Below, piece by piece: positions 44,261 through 54,420 of a DNA stretch of 64,000 nucleotides. Made by a program: the position numbers and the translations under genes. The stretch is from Clytia hemisphaerica (taxonomy: Eukaryota > Cnidaria > Hydrozoa > Leptothecata > Clytiidae). The number at the start of each line of letters is the position of its first letter. The first letter of the stretch is position 1. Location: the NCBI GenBank assembly GCA_902728285.1, contig CACVBU010001187.1:1-64000 (forward strand), in the 5' to 3' direction. The notes under the pieces were generated by a model, which saw nothing but the letters and a program-made list of their open reading frames with translations, did no database searches and was not told the origin of the DNA.

Positions 44261-44436
44261 GTTAAAGAATCCAACCAGCGACCACGATAACCAGACCTGA
44301 TCCCAAAATTTCTTTAAAAACATTTAAAACTTACTGAATATCTTAATCAACAATACTTTGAATCTAGAAAGTAAGTTGCAAGCTTTTTTGACCAACATTT
44401 TCAAACAATAAATGTAAAATGCCTTTCGCGAACTTT

Positions 44437-44450
44437 CAAGATGGCGGACG
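44437..44450 (+). promoter_or_regulatory. YY1-type site over the LINE ORF1 start
   Basis: CAAGATGGCGGACG matches the YY1 consensus AAGATGGCGGC, and its ATG is the ORF1 start codon; ATGGCGGAC recurs at 44458. YY1 sites direct start-site choice in mammalian L1 and overlap start codons of some host genes. Function here is inference. Confidence 0.45.
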
Positions 44451-45523
44451 CACGCAAAATGGCGGACAAAGCAGCAACAGCCAAAAAACCATCGCCAAAA
44501 GATACTAGAGTAACAAGAAACAGCTCAAGCAGCCTCATAAACAGAAATTCAACTTCTTCTACACCAATCAAACAAAACACACCAAAGAAACACAACAAAA
44601 ATCAAGAAAATATCGACACTGAAATATCAACAAACCAAACTAAAAACAACAACGATGACCAACTTTCACCATCACAACAAATATTCAAGCAAAACGAAGA
44701 GATCATCCGACAAAATCAGGAAATCTTCCAGCAAAATCAGAATATCTTACAACGGATGACAAACTTAGAGCTTAGTACAGACAGACGCATCAACGAACTA
44801 GTGGATGCTCTTACAGACATGAAGGGCGAGTTAAAGGGAGTGATCGACTCACAAGACTTCATCAACAAGGAACATGAAAAACAGAAGCTGGAATTATCAA
44901 AGGTAGAGACCAAAATAAAATCTCTATCCACAGACTCAAGTCAACATGAGTTAAATATAAACAGACTTAAAAACGGAATGAACAACACAGAAAGATCCAT
45001 CACTGACCTTCATTTCCTTGTCAACGACCTTGAACAATACGGCAGAAGGGAAATGATCAATATCTCTGGAGTTCCTAGGAAAAATAATGAAAACACTGAC
45101 AACATTGTTCTGGATATCGCTAACAAAATTGGCGTAGAGTTGGAAGTTAAACACATCGCAGCCAGTCACCGCACCTCATCCAAACGCACCGCACCCATAA
45201 TTGTCAAGTTCACATCTCGGCGATATAGAAACCAGATGTGGGAAGCAAGGTGGAATCTGAAAAACGTGAAAACAACTGAAATCGGATTTAACGAAAACAA
45301 CTCTATTTATTTTAATGAAAGTCTGACAGATTATAACAGGAAAATATTCAAACAAGCTTGGGACAAACTAAAAATACCTGGACATTGTGACAGAGTAACA
45401 ACAGAAAATGGAATCACGTATGCATGGCAAACCCACAATAAGGAACACAAGAGTGAGAAAATGATTTTAAGAGATGAATACGACATTACAAATCTCATCC
45501 CTAAGAACAAGAAAACTACCTAA
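44441..45523 (+). CDS. LINE ORF1, coiled-coil RNA-binding protein
   Basis: 360 residues. The N-terminus is basic, Ser/Thr-rich and low-complexity (1-75). A Gln/Asn-rich coiled coil follows, about 80-195 (FKQNEEIIRQNQEIFQQNQN and on). A conserved block at 195-300 begins LVNDLEQYGRREMINISGVP, the RRM-like and C-terminal region typical of LINE ORF1 proteins. A polar tail ends it. By family it trimerises and binds the element RNA as a chaperone in cytoplasmic particles. The stop is 59 nt before ORF2, so ORF2 needs reinitiation or a separate start. Confidence 0.85.
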   Translation: MADARKMADKAATAKKPSPKDTRVTRNSSSSLINRNSTSSTPIKQNTPKKHNKNQENIDTEISTNQTKNNNDDQLSPSQQIFKQNEEIIRQNQEIFQQNQNILQRMTNLELSTDRRINELVDALTDMKGELKGVIDSQDFINKEHEKQKLELSKVETKIKSLSTDSSQHELNINRLKNGMNNTERSITDLHFLVNDLEQYGRREMINISGVPRKNNENTDNIVLDIANKIGVELEVKHIAASHRTSSKRTAPIIVKFTSRRYRNQMWEARWNLKNVKTTEIGFNENNSIYFNESLTDYNRKIFKQAWDKLKIPGHCDRVTTENGITYAWQTHNKEHKSEKMILRDEYDITNLIPKNKKTT

Positions 45524-45582
45524 ACTTTCTTTCAATAATATGCTACAATTATATTTATCCTTAACTTTCCTCTCTGGTCACC

Positions 45583-48500
45583 ATGGCTTTTGACACTTTG
45601 CCTGAAAACTCAATCTTAAAAGAATCTGCAGTATGTCACGTCTGTGACCTGCTTGTTTTTAACAGTGGTGTTTTTTGTGAACTTTGTCATACCTGGCTCC
45701 ACATCAAATGCATCAAAATCAATCAAAAACACTACAAAAACCTAACCAATTCACCATATCCATACTTTTGTCATAAATGTCTTTCTCATGAACTTCCTTT
45801 TCTGGACATAACCTTAAACAATTTAAAAATAGAAAACTTTAACTCATGTTCTAAGGAAACAATCAACCAGTCATGTTTTAAATGTGAGGAAAAAATAACA
45901 TCTAACAAATTCATCTACTGTAAACTAGGTAATCACCCTTTTCCATTCCACCTGTCATGCACTGACACTCCTAATCTAACTGATCTAAACTATAAACTTT
46001 GGTCATGTTCTAAATGTTTAAATTTCCCTTTTCAAGACCTAGATGACATACTACTTAATGACATGTTAACTAATAATCATTTTTTTATTAAAAATAACAA
46101 GAAAAATATAAATTTTGAAGACAACTTTGAGCAATTTAAACATCTTGATAAAGTTAATCTAAATTTTTGTGGTGGTGACACCAACGAAGAATTACTTAAC
46201 TTTGAATACTATCAAGTTGATAACTTCATTAAAATGAAACAGAGTCTTGACTCTAACTTTCTTTCTACTTTCCACACAAATATTCGCTCGTTCAACAAAA
46301 ATGTTGAACCACTTGACGATCTGTTATCTATTTTAAAATTCAAGTTTGATATCATAGGACTTTCAGAGACTTGGAATACAACCTTCAACAAATTGAACGA
46401 ATACACAATTGATGGTTATCATCCTTTCGAAGGTAAACCAGGTACAAGCCAAAACTCTGGTGTTGGATTTTATATCAATAAATCAATTGATTTTACAAGG
46501 AGAGAAGACTTGTCAATTTCTGTGACAGGTAAGAAATGCAATTTTGAATCATTATTTCTTGAAATCAAACTTGAGTCTGAACACGTCCTAGCTGGTGTAG
46601 TGTACAGGCATCCAAATGGCTGTGTCAAAGAATTCACTGAAATTTTTGACAACAGAATCCTCAGAAAAATTAGGAGGGAGAAAAAGAAAATTTTTATCAT
46701 GGGTGATTTTAATATCAACCTTTTACACACTGAGTCTCATCCAAACACTGGACTTTTCTTTGACACCTTGCTAACAAACTCAATGTTTCCATACATAACT
46801 CAGCCTACAAGATTCACAGGAAAAACACACACCCTCATTGATAATATCTATCACAACGACATTTCAGATGAGTGCATTAGTGGTAATCTCATTCCTCACA
46901 TTACTGATCACCTGCCCAACTTCTTAATGATCCCAACAAAAAGAACAAAACCTTTAAAACCCAAAAAACTCAAACGAGACTTCTCAACCTTTAACATCAT
47001 GGATTTCAGAAAAGATTTCTCTAACATCAAATTCTTAGAAAAAATTACAAGCATTTCAGATACTAACCAAAAATACAATTTCTTTCATAAAGGTCTAGAC
47101 CTTCTTTTTCAAATGCATGTTCCTCACAAATTCGTCACAAAGTCAGAAATGAAAAGGCAAGAAAAACCTTGGATCACAGAAAATATTTTAAAGAAAAGCC
47201 AATACAAAGACTTTCTGTATGGCAAATTCATGAAAACAAAATGCACAGAGGTAGAAAGAGAATATCAAGTTGCTAGACAAGACATAAAGAAGGAGACTAG
47301 AAAAAGCCAGTTCCTTTACATGAGAAACAAATTTTTGAGCACAGGAAAAAACATCAAAAAATTCTGGGAGAATATCAATGCTTTTTTTGGTAGAAAAAAA
47401 ACATCTAACTATCCAAACACCATGACTTATAAAACCAAAAACATCAGTGGAAATTTCAACATTGCCCAAGCCTTCAACAATCACTATTCTGAAGTAGCAC
47501 CTAATCTCATTAAAAAACTACCGAAAAATTCTGACTCAAATGTTTCGAAATCAGCACCAGAAAACAATTCAAGTTTCCTTTTTCAAAAAACAACAAGATA
47601 CGAAATCTTAACCCTCCTTAACAAACTCGACAACAAGAAATCCAAAGATTTATACGATTTTCCAATTGATATTATTAAAGCAACTGCAGATTTAATTGCT
47701 GAACCACTCTCACACATAATCAATCACTCAATAAAAGGTGGAGTATTCCCTGAGACACTAAAACATGCAAAAGTTCTCCCTCTGTTTAAAAAAGGACCTC
47801 GGGATGACATCAAAAACTACAGGCCTATCTCCGTACTACCCCTGTTTGACAAAATATTCGAACAGGTAATGCACAAGCGACTATCAAAGTTTCTCGACAA
47901 AAACGAATATCTTGACAAAAACCAACATGGTTTTCAAAAGGGTAAGTCCACGTCTTCTGCTGTTCTTCAACTGAGTCGAATGATCAAAAAATCTCTTAAA
48001 GCCAAAGAATATGGTTGTGCTATCTTCTTAGATCTTGCCAAAGCTTTTGACACAGTTAATCACCCTATTCTGCTACAAAAACTTCAAAGATCTGGTGTTC
48101 GTGGTCCCATCCTAAAGTGGTTCCACAGCTACCTTTCCAACCGTCTACAAACAGTGACCATAAATCAAACAAAGTCTGATCCCAAACATATTTCTCATGG
48201 AGTTCCACAAGGATCTGTGCTGGGACCCCTTCTATTTTTGATCTATATAAATGACATCTCTCTAAACACAACTCTTTCAAGCATTCTTTTCGCAGACGAC
48301 ACTTGCCTATTTCTTAGTGACAAAGATCCTCTCAGGCTTCAAACAACACTGAACTTGGAATTGGACAAAATTTCGAATTGGCTTGTATGCAACAAGCTTA
48401 CACTAAATGTTTCCAAGTCAAACTTCATACTATTTTATGGGAAACACAACAAACTTAAAGATTTTAATTTATTTGTTTCAGGCGAAAAGCTCAAAAACAC

Positions 48501-49113
48501 CAGTAGTTGTAGATATCTTGGAGTCATTGTAGATGAGAAACTTAATTGGAAAGAACACACAAAACTGGTAAGCACCAAGATCAAACAAGGGGTAGGTATG
48601 TTACACAAGGTAGGTAGATACATCTCAAAAAGAAATCTAATGTCTTTGTACTATGCCCTAATTCAATCCCACTTAACATACTGCATAACTTCATGGGGAA
48701 GCCCAGAAACCCCTGGGTTGAACCAAATTAACAAAATCATGGCTAAAGCTCATGCCTTCATTAACAACAAGGTTGAAAACAATTCTATTTTGAATGTCGA
48801 ATTCAAACCACTAAACATAAACAGTTTATTTAAACTTGAAGCTTGCAAACTTGTACATAAATTTTTAAAAAAAGATTTAACCAAATCATTAATCGATCTA
48901 TTCACTTGCCATCCTCGTCCATATGACATCGACAACCCAGCCAACCGTAATGACAAAAACAGCGTCTTTGTTATTCACTCTAATAAAGCTGATTGCCCGG
49001 TCATGTACCACGCCCCTCTAGTGTGGCATCAACTTGATTGTCACAACATTGCTGAATTATCTTCGCATTCCCTCTGTAGTCACCTTAAAGATAGGCTATA
49101 TAGAACACAGTAA
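45583..49113 (+). CDS. LINE ORF2, zinc fingers, APE endonuclease and reverse transcriptase
   Basis: 1,176 residues from an ATG in strong context (CACCATGG). Two Cys/His finger regions: about 17-66 (CHVC...CELCHTWLH...CHKC, PHD-like) and 98-145 (CFKC...CSKC). APE-type endonuclease about 227-460 (STFHTNIRSFNKN, GLSETW, MGDFNINLLH, TDHLPN). Reverse transcriptase about 690-960 (YRPISVLPLFDKIFEQ, FLDLAKAFDTVNH, GVPQGSVLGPLLFLIYINDI, catalytic FADD near 903). A C-terminal domain follows. All key motifs are intact, so it is probably catalytically competent and performs target-primed reverse transcription. No frameshift or stop. Confidence 0.93.
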   Translation: MAFDTLPENSILKESAVCHVCDLLVFNSGVFCELCHTWLHIKCIKINQKHYKNLTNSPYPYFCHKCLSHELPFLDITLNNLKIENFNSCSKETINQSCFKCEEKITSNKFIYCKLGNHPFPFHLSCTDTPNLTDLNYKLWSCSKCLNFPFQDLDDILLNDMLTNNHFFIKNNKKNINFEDNFEQFKHLDKVNLNFCGGDTNEELLNFEYYQVDNFIKMKQSLDSNFLSTFHTNIRSFNKNVEPLDDLLSILKFKFDIIGLSETWNTTFNKLNEYTIDGYHPFEGKPGTSQNSGVGFYINKSIDFTRREDLSISVTGKKCNFESLFLEIKLESEHVLAGVVYRHPNGCVKEFTEIFDNRILRKIRREKKKIFIMGDFNINLLHTESHPNTGLFFDTLLTNSMFPYITQPTRFTGKTHTLIDNIYHNDISDECISGNLIPHITDHLPNFLMIPTKRTKPLKPKKLKRDFSTFNIMDFRKDFSNIKFLEKITSISDTNQKYNFFHKGLDLLFQMHVPHKFVTKSEMKRQEKPWITENILKKSQYKDFLYGKFMKTKCTEVEREYQVARQDIKKETRKSQFLYMRNKFLSTGKNIKKFWENINAFFGRKKTSNYPNTMTYKTKNISGNFNIAQAFNNHYSEVAPNLIKKLPKNSDSNVSKSAPENNSSFLFQKTTRYEILTLLNKLDNKKSKDLYDFPIDIIKATADLIAEPLSHIINHSIKGGVFPETLKHAKVLPLFKKGPRDDIKNYRPISVLPLFDKIFEQVMHKRLSKFLDKNEYLDKNQHGFQKGKSTSSAVLQLSRMIKKSLKAKEYGCAIFLDLAKAFDTVNHPILLQKLQRSGVRGPILKWFHSYLSNRLQTVTINQTKSDPKHISHGVPQGSVLGPLLFLIYINDISLNTTLSSILFADDTCLFLSDKDPLRLQTTLNLELDKISNWLVCNKLTLNVSKSNFILFYGKHNKLKDFNLFVSGEKLKNTSSCRYLGVIVDEKLNWKEHTKLVSTKIKQGVGMLHKVGRYISKRNLMSLYYALIQSHLTYCITSWGSPETPGLNQINKIMAKAHAFINNKVENNSILNVEFKPLNINSLFKLEACKLVHKFLKKDLTKSLIDLFTCHPRPYDIDNPANRNDKNSVFVIHSNKADCPVMYHAPLVWHQLDCHNIAELSSHSLCSHLKDRLYRTQ

Positions 49114-49435
49114 AACATTGATTATCGATTGTGTATATGCTTTATTTGGTTTGTTCTATAACTTGAGCTACTTTATCTTAAATTTTTTATTTTTTTTTAT
49201 TATTGCTGCTTTAGACTTTTCATTTGTGCGTGTAAACGTTATTCTGCCCCTGAGGCAGTCATTCCTTTAGTTTATTATTATTACGAAAACGTTCCGTAAT
49301 ATTTTAAAAGTTTCCTGTAATATTTTTAAAGGATTTTATACTGATGAGTGGCGTAGAAAGCTCCCATTTATGAGCTCTTTTCACTCTCAGGTTTTTATTC
49401 ACTGTAAATAGTACTACAAAAAGCGAAAGAGAACT

Positions 49436-49478
49436 TAAACTTAAAACTTAAACTTAAACTTAAACTTAAACTTAAAAA
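49436..49478. repeat. (ACTTAA)n tail of the LINE
   Basis: Six to seven tandem AACTTA/ACTTAA hexamers. Short tandem 3' tails of this kind are known for CR1-related LINEs in place of poly(A), which supports placing the 3' end of the element here. Confidence 0.75.
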
Positions 49479-49888
49479 TTCCCGCCCATTATCCGCCACT
49501 TGCAAACATTGTAAAACCGAAGTCAAAACACGAGGGAAAAGATTCAGTCGCCATCTTGGAAGGAAGCCATGATAAATAATCTTGACAAGCAACAACTTTA
49601 AAAGGCAAGTATATGTAATGTTTTTTTTTTCTTTTGCTTTTATTGTTCTAAGGTAGGTTTTTTGCTTTGAGATGCTTTCAGTCATGAAGAGTTTTTCACA
49701 GATTTGTCTGTTTGTTTTTGTTTTAAAAGCTATGTCAAATGTAGCTAAGAAAAGCCCCAAAAAAATCAGTCTCTGTTCTAATGAGGTGCACAGGCCAGCT
49801 CTGGTCTTTATTTGTATTTGGGGGAAGGGAAATGAAATTTTTCATTTTTTCCACTTCTTAAATTTGGAAAATATCCTTTCTTGCAAAC

Positions 49889-50555
49889 AATACTGACCGT
49901 GTTTTATGGGAAGTATTTGCTTATCTCTGACCGTGGTTATGGTAAGAGATGAAAGGTTCAACATGATTCTCTTTTATCAGAAGTTAAAGAAAATTATGAA
50001 CTTTTAGTCAAAATATTTAAATATATTAGTTAAGAGGAAAGTCAAATTAATTTCTATCGTTGTTGATCTCTCATGCATATAATACTGACCGTGTTTTATG
50101 GGAAGTATTTGCTTATCTCTGACCGTGGTTATGGTAAGAGATGAAAGGTTCAACATGATTTTCTTTTATCAGAAGTTATCAAAGAAAAATTATGAACTTT
50201 TAGTCAAAATATTTAAATATATTAGTTAAGAGGAAAGTCAAATTAATTTCTATCGTTGTTGATCTCTCATGCATATAATACTGACCGTGTTTTATGGGAA
50301 GTACTTGCTCATCTCTGACCGTGGTTATGGTAAGAGATGAAAGGTTCAACATGGTTCTCTTTTATCAGAAGTTAAAGAAAAATTATGAACTTTTAGTCAA
50401 AATATTTAAATATATTAGTTAAGAGGAAAGTCAAATTAATTTCTATCATTGTTGATCTCTCATGCATATAATACTGACCGTGTTTAATGGGAGGTACTTG
50501 CTTATCTCTGACCGTGGTTATGGTAAGAGATGAAAGACTCAACATGGTTCTCCAT
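49889..50555. repeat. Tandem array of about 193-bp units, 3.5 copies
   Basis: AATACTGACCGTGTTTTATG starts at about 49889, 50081, 50277 and 50470. Copies are more than 95% alike by eye. Each contains an inner inverted pair TATCTCTGACC...GGTAAGAGATGA. Confidence 0.9.
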
Positions 50556-50700
50556 TGCCATTAAATTTAATGACTTTTATAAATCTATTTATTATCTATT
50601 TATTATCTATTTCTGGCTCATTTCTGTTTGTTTTAAAGTGTGTACTAACCACTTGGGAAATTGTTTCTTTGCATTAAAAAGAAAGCAAAAGGACAGTATA

Positions 50701-51152
50701 CCTTAAGGGAAGAAATTTTAGCGAGAAGAAATTTTCGCGGAAGAAATTTTCGCGGAATTTAATTTCGCGAATTTGGGTGTAATTCGCGAAATTAAATTCC
50801 GCGAAACAAACCAAAATTGTTAAATCGCGAAATTTGAAATTCGATTTTTTTTCTTCTTCTTTTATTTTGTTGTTTTTGACCAGGTATTACCAAAAAATAT
50901 GGACACAATTGATTTTTAAGCATTATAACGTGTATTTCTTATCAAATATAAACAAATATAAATAACTCCGTGATGTTTAAAAGTTAATTTAAGTTGATAA
51001 CTTCTTCTTAATCGCGAAATTAAATTCCGTGAAACTTTTGAAATCGGCTGATTCGCGAAATTAAATTCCGCGAAATTTGCCATTTTGAAACTCTGATTCG
51101 CGAAATTAAATTCCGCGAAAATTTCTTCTCGCGAAAATTTTTTCCCTTAAGG
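50701..51152. mobile_element. TA-flanked foldback MITE (CCTTAA family, copy 4)
   Basis: Ends CCTTAAGGGAAGAAATTTT and AAAATTTTTTCCCTTAAGG with TA on both sides (50699-50700 and 51153-51154). Subterminal CGCGAAATTAAATTCCGCG recurs about five times in inverted orientation at the two ends. It is close to the parts of 14729-16224 outside its nested inserts. Confidence 0.78.
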
Positions 51153-51378
51153 TAGATCATGAAATGACATGTGCATGGATTTTCACTCAAAATTTCAAAA
51201 AATCTGAAAACAAGTTTTCATTCCATTTCTTCAGGTTGGGATGTTCAAGAGAAAACTCACTATAATGGATTCTACTTTCAGGCAGAAAAAACTAATGGTA
51301 AGCAAAAGAAACACTTTTCCTATTTTCTATCTTGGATCTGAGCTGCCAAATTTTATGTCCCATCTGTACAGTACACTA

Positions 51379-51734
51379 CAATCATGGACAAAAGTTTGTA
51401 GACAAATGAAATTTCAGTGAAAAATGATGAGAAATAGAGCAAAATGACACTTCAATGTGTCTGATTTTCAATGTGTCTTTTGAAGTCGTTGCATTGCTTT
51501 TGAATTGCTTTTGAGGGAAGCACAAGCAAAAAATCAGCGTTTTGATACAGGTGTAAGCCAGTTAATCAAGCCCTTGTGGTTAGCACTTGTGGTTAGACTG
51601 CAGTGGGTGTCTTTGAATGAACAGCTTTGGATGGGTTAGGAAAGCACCCAGAACCTCTTGGGAACTTGTTTTTGATCGATATTGAAGTATTTTGCAAATA
51701 TTGCAGAAGTCTACAAACCTTTTGTCCATGACTG
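51379..51734. mobile_element. Tc1-like MITE
   Basis: TA at 51377-51378 and 51735-51736. Ends CAATCATGGACAAAAGTTTG and the complement AAACCTTTTGTCCATGACTG resemble Tc1-family tips. About 356 bp with no transposase. Confidence 0.7.
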
Positions 51735-52710
51735 TACAAGACATTTTAAACCTAACTTCGCCAATCATATAAACTAGCCAATCATTGGGCTGTTAGTAAA
51801 ATGTTTCAGTTATAATAAATGTTTTACTTCCATTTTCAGGAAAAACTATATGGTTGACCCTTTCCTCAAGACACCTTATACTATGAAATGACGCTGAATG
51901 ACGCATGATTATCCTTATCGAGTCTCTCCTGGATTTCTAAGTCACAGTTTTGTTCTCAAGAGATACTGGACACAAACATGAAAATGAAACAAACACCCTT
52001 TGGAAATCAATAAACTATGAGAAACTCAAAACAGTACACTAAATTTAAATATCACGAGCAATGATGACAATCACTACATCGAATTTAAGTAATTGATAAT
52101 TATCTGGGTTTAATAATGTGTAATTTGAGACACAATTTGATAGTCGTTTTGGTCAATATGCAGTGAATATTTCTTGTTTTTATCAATAATGTAATGATTT
52201 GTCTGCATAAGAGCCAGTCTTTTAGATTAGACTAGTAAAGCCTATAAGATCGAAAGATTTTTGGTATTTTTTAGGGTTTTAAGGATTTTTTTGGGATAAT
52301 TTAGGTTTTTGGTATTTTTTGGGATTACTGGAAACTTCTGAGGTTTAAGATTTAGTTTTTTTTAGATTTTTTGGGGTTATTTTGGAAAAGTGAGCAAGAT
52401 TTTTTCGAGTTATTTACCCCTCGATGTAAATTCATTAAGTTGTCTGTGTTAGATTGAGACATGGTGTCCTATGAGTCATTTGGTTGCTCAATTTTAACCA
52501 CCCCCCCCCTCAGAGTTTGGAAACCTTTTTTATTGTCCCCATACCTTTTCAAAAACATTACCAAAATCTAAGAGTCCTCAATCTCATGCGTTTTGACCTA
52601 AAATTGGAATATTTGAAAAAGTTATTTGTCAACTACAGGGATGTTTTATAATATTTTTCTAAATAAGTGCATGAACTATATTTCAGTGAATATAAAACTT
52701 GAAAATCTTT

Positions 52711-52911
52711 ACGGTTTCCACCTACAATCTTTTGCAAAATATGTGAGACACTTTACAAAAAAGCAACCCCCCTCCCCCAAAACAATGTTGTTTATGGAAT
52801 CAAGCTGTTACTGCACTCAACATTGTTTTGGGGGAGGGGGGATCTTAAATTTGCTATATTTGCAAGGTGTCTCATGATATTTTGCAGAAGATTGTAGAAA
52901 TCTTTGTAAGC
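52711..52911. mobile_element. Foldback hairpin with 24-bp G/C-tract stem
   Basis: Outer arms (landmark CTACAATCTTTTGCAAAATA and complement) pair imperfectly for about 50 bp. Inside them 52767-52790 (CCCCCCTCCCCCAAAACAAT plus four bases) pairs perfectly with 52818-52841. No ORF. The G-rich arm could form a quadruplex on one strand. Confidence 0.7.
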
Positions 52912-53309
52912 GCCTAATTGCTCCGGCCTAGGAGCCTTTAATTCTCTCTTCCGACAACAACGACGTTCAAGGTCAAGACATTTTTTTTTGTTTATCTAAT
53001 CCGATGATCTATTCCGATTTAATAAAAACGGATTATTTGGATTTCGATAATATTGCGAAAGTATAAGATGGTTGCCGAAAGTGGGCTTGCTGCAAATCTC
53101 AGTGAAAGATATCATTTTCATCATTATTCATGATGTTTTGGACATGATTTATGAGAAGTTTGATGCATACTGGTCCAACAATGTGGAAAGACTTTGGAGA
53201 AATTTTGGCCATGAATCGTCAGCTGCTCGAGTGCTTAAAATCTTGCATATGGCAAACTTCTCTATGGAGGCACAAAATCATAAAACTTGTAACTTGACAA
53301 TGGAATGAA

Positions 53310-54420
53310 ACTTTCAAACACACATCCATTGGAATTCGAAAGAGAATACTAAAATTACAACATTACAGTGCAAATTTGAAAACGATCTGATCCTGTTTTG
53401 TATTCATCATTTTTTGACTGGGCGACCGTTCCTTTTGATTTTTCAAACCTGACACAGATATTTTACAAACATATCGCTATGAGAATTCAATAAAGGAGAC
53501 TAAACACAATTCCTGTGTGAATTTGAACAAGATTGGAGAAATTTTCACAGTATTATGGCTGAAAATGATCGTTTTTGGACTTTGTCGTAATTTCATCACG
53601 GCTGGCGACCGTTCCTTTTGATTTTTCAAACCCGACACAGATATTTTACAAACATATCACTATGAGAATTCAATAACAGATACTAAAACACAATTCCTGT
53701 GTAAATTTGAACAAGATTGGAGAAATTTTCACAGTATTATGGCTGAAAATGATCGTTTTTGGACTTAGTCGTAATTTCATCACGGCTGGCGACCGTTTCT
53801 TTTGATTTTTCAAACCCGGCACAGATTCTTCACAAACATATCACTATGAGAATTCAGTAAAGGATACTAAAACACAATTCCTATGTAAGTTTGAACAAGA
53901 TCGGAGAAATTTTCACAGTATTATGGCTGAAAATGATCGTTTTTGAACTTTGTATCGTACCGTCAACTGCTCCAACTTGGGACTTGTTGATATCTGGTCT
54001 GTATTTTCACTTACTGTAAAATCGAAAGAGAAATCGTGTATTTTTTAATACGCGGTTCATTAAACTCAAATCTAATGACTTTTGAGGTTCGGTGAAATGT
54101 TGGTGGAATGGCCCTCCCATATTGCGTAAGATAGTCCCAAGTTGGAGCAGTTGACGGTAATTTAATCGCGGCTGGCGACCGTTCCTTTTGATTTTTCAAA
54201 CCCGGCACAGACTTTTCACAAACATATCACTATGAGAATTCAGTAAAGGATACTAAAACACAATTGCTGTGTAAATTTGAACAAGATCGGAGAAATTTTC
54301 ACAGTGCTATAACTGAAAATGATATTCTTTGGACTTCGTCGTAATTTCATTGGCTGGGGCGACCGTTCCTTTTGAAGATTTTTCAAACCCGAAACAGGTT
54401 TTTTCCAATTATACCACTAT
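53310..54420. repeat. Tandem array of about 183-bp units, five copies
   Basis: GGCGACCGTTCCTTTTGATT recurs at 53421, 53604, 53788 and 54174, with a degenerate copy at 54358; spacing is 183-184 bp. The 386-bp gap before 54174 is one unit plus the MITE at 53960-54157. A partial unit precedes 53421. Confidence 0.9.
53960..54157. mobile_element. 198-bp TA-flanked MITE in the 183-bp array
   Basis: Ends CCGTCAACTGCTCCAACTTG and CAAGTTGGAGCAGTTGACGG are perfect inverted repeats of at least 25 bp flanked by TA (53958-53959 and 54158-54159). It interrupts one tandem unit cleanly. A relative lies at 57191-57734. Confidence 0.85.

Larger units (their letters stand above)
37802..44304. mobile_element. 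6.5-kb foldback element with minisatellite arms, 7-bp duplication
   Basis: The left tip GGATCAGGTCCGGTTATCGT is inverted at the right tip (ACGATAACCAGACCTGATCC). Both are followed by the same segment of about 125 bp, itself containing the hairpin TTTAACAGTGAACAGAACTG. Then come long arms of a roughly 22-bp minisatellite in opposite orientation. AAAATTT flanks both sides (37795-37801 and 44305-44311). The layout matches foldback (FB/Galileo-like) transposons, whose inverted arms are tandem repeats; Galileo makes 7-bp duplications. No transposase was found in the core (39420-42885), which instead holds TTAA-flanked and other MITEs. Assignment to a superfamily is inference. Confidence 0.75.
44430..49480 (+). 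mobile_element. Full-length CR1-like LINE retrotransposon with open ORF1 and ORF2
   Basis: Two long uninterrupted ORFs (44441-45523 and 45583-49113), a 3' UTR of about 0.35 kb and an ACTTAA tandem tail (about 49436-49478) make a complete non-LTR element, inserted antisense to TMEM39. The 5' boundary is not fixed; the promoter-like CAAGATGGCGGAC overlaps the ORF1 start. Open frames over 4.6 kb imply recent insertion and possible activity. Endonuclease plus RT order and the finger-bearing ORF2 N-terminus fit the CR1/L2 side of LINEs; the exact clade is inference. Confidence 0.88.

Noticed and set aside
45583..49113. Domesticated host gene with PHD finger
   Set aside because: APE endonuclease and RT motifs, ORF1 upstream and a hexamer tail show a LINE; the finger is part of ORF2.
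53072..53308. 78-codon plus-strand ORF
   Set aside because: No ATG start, no family match and no splice context; it ends at the start of the 183-bp array.
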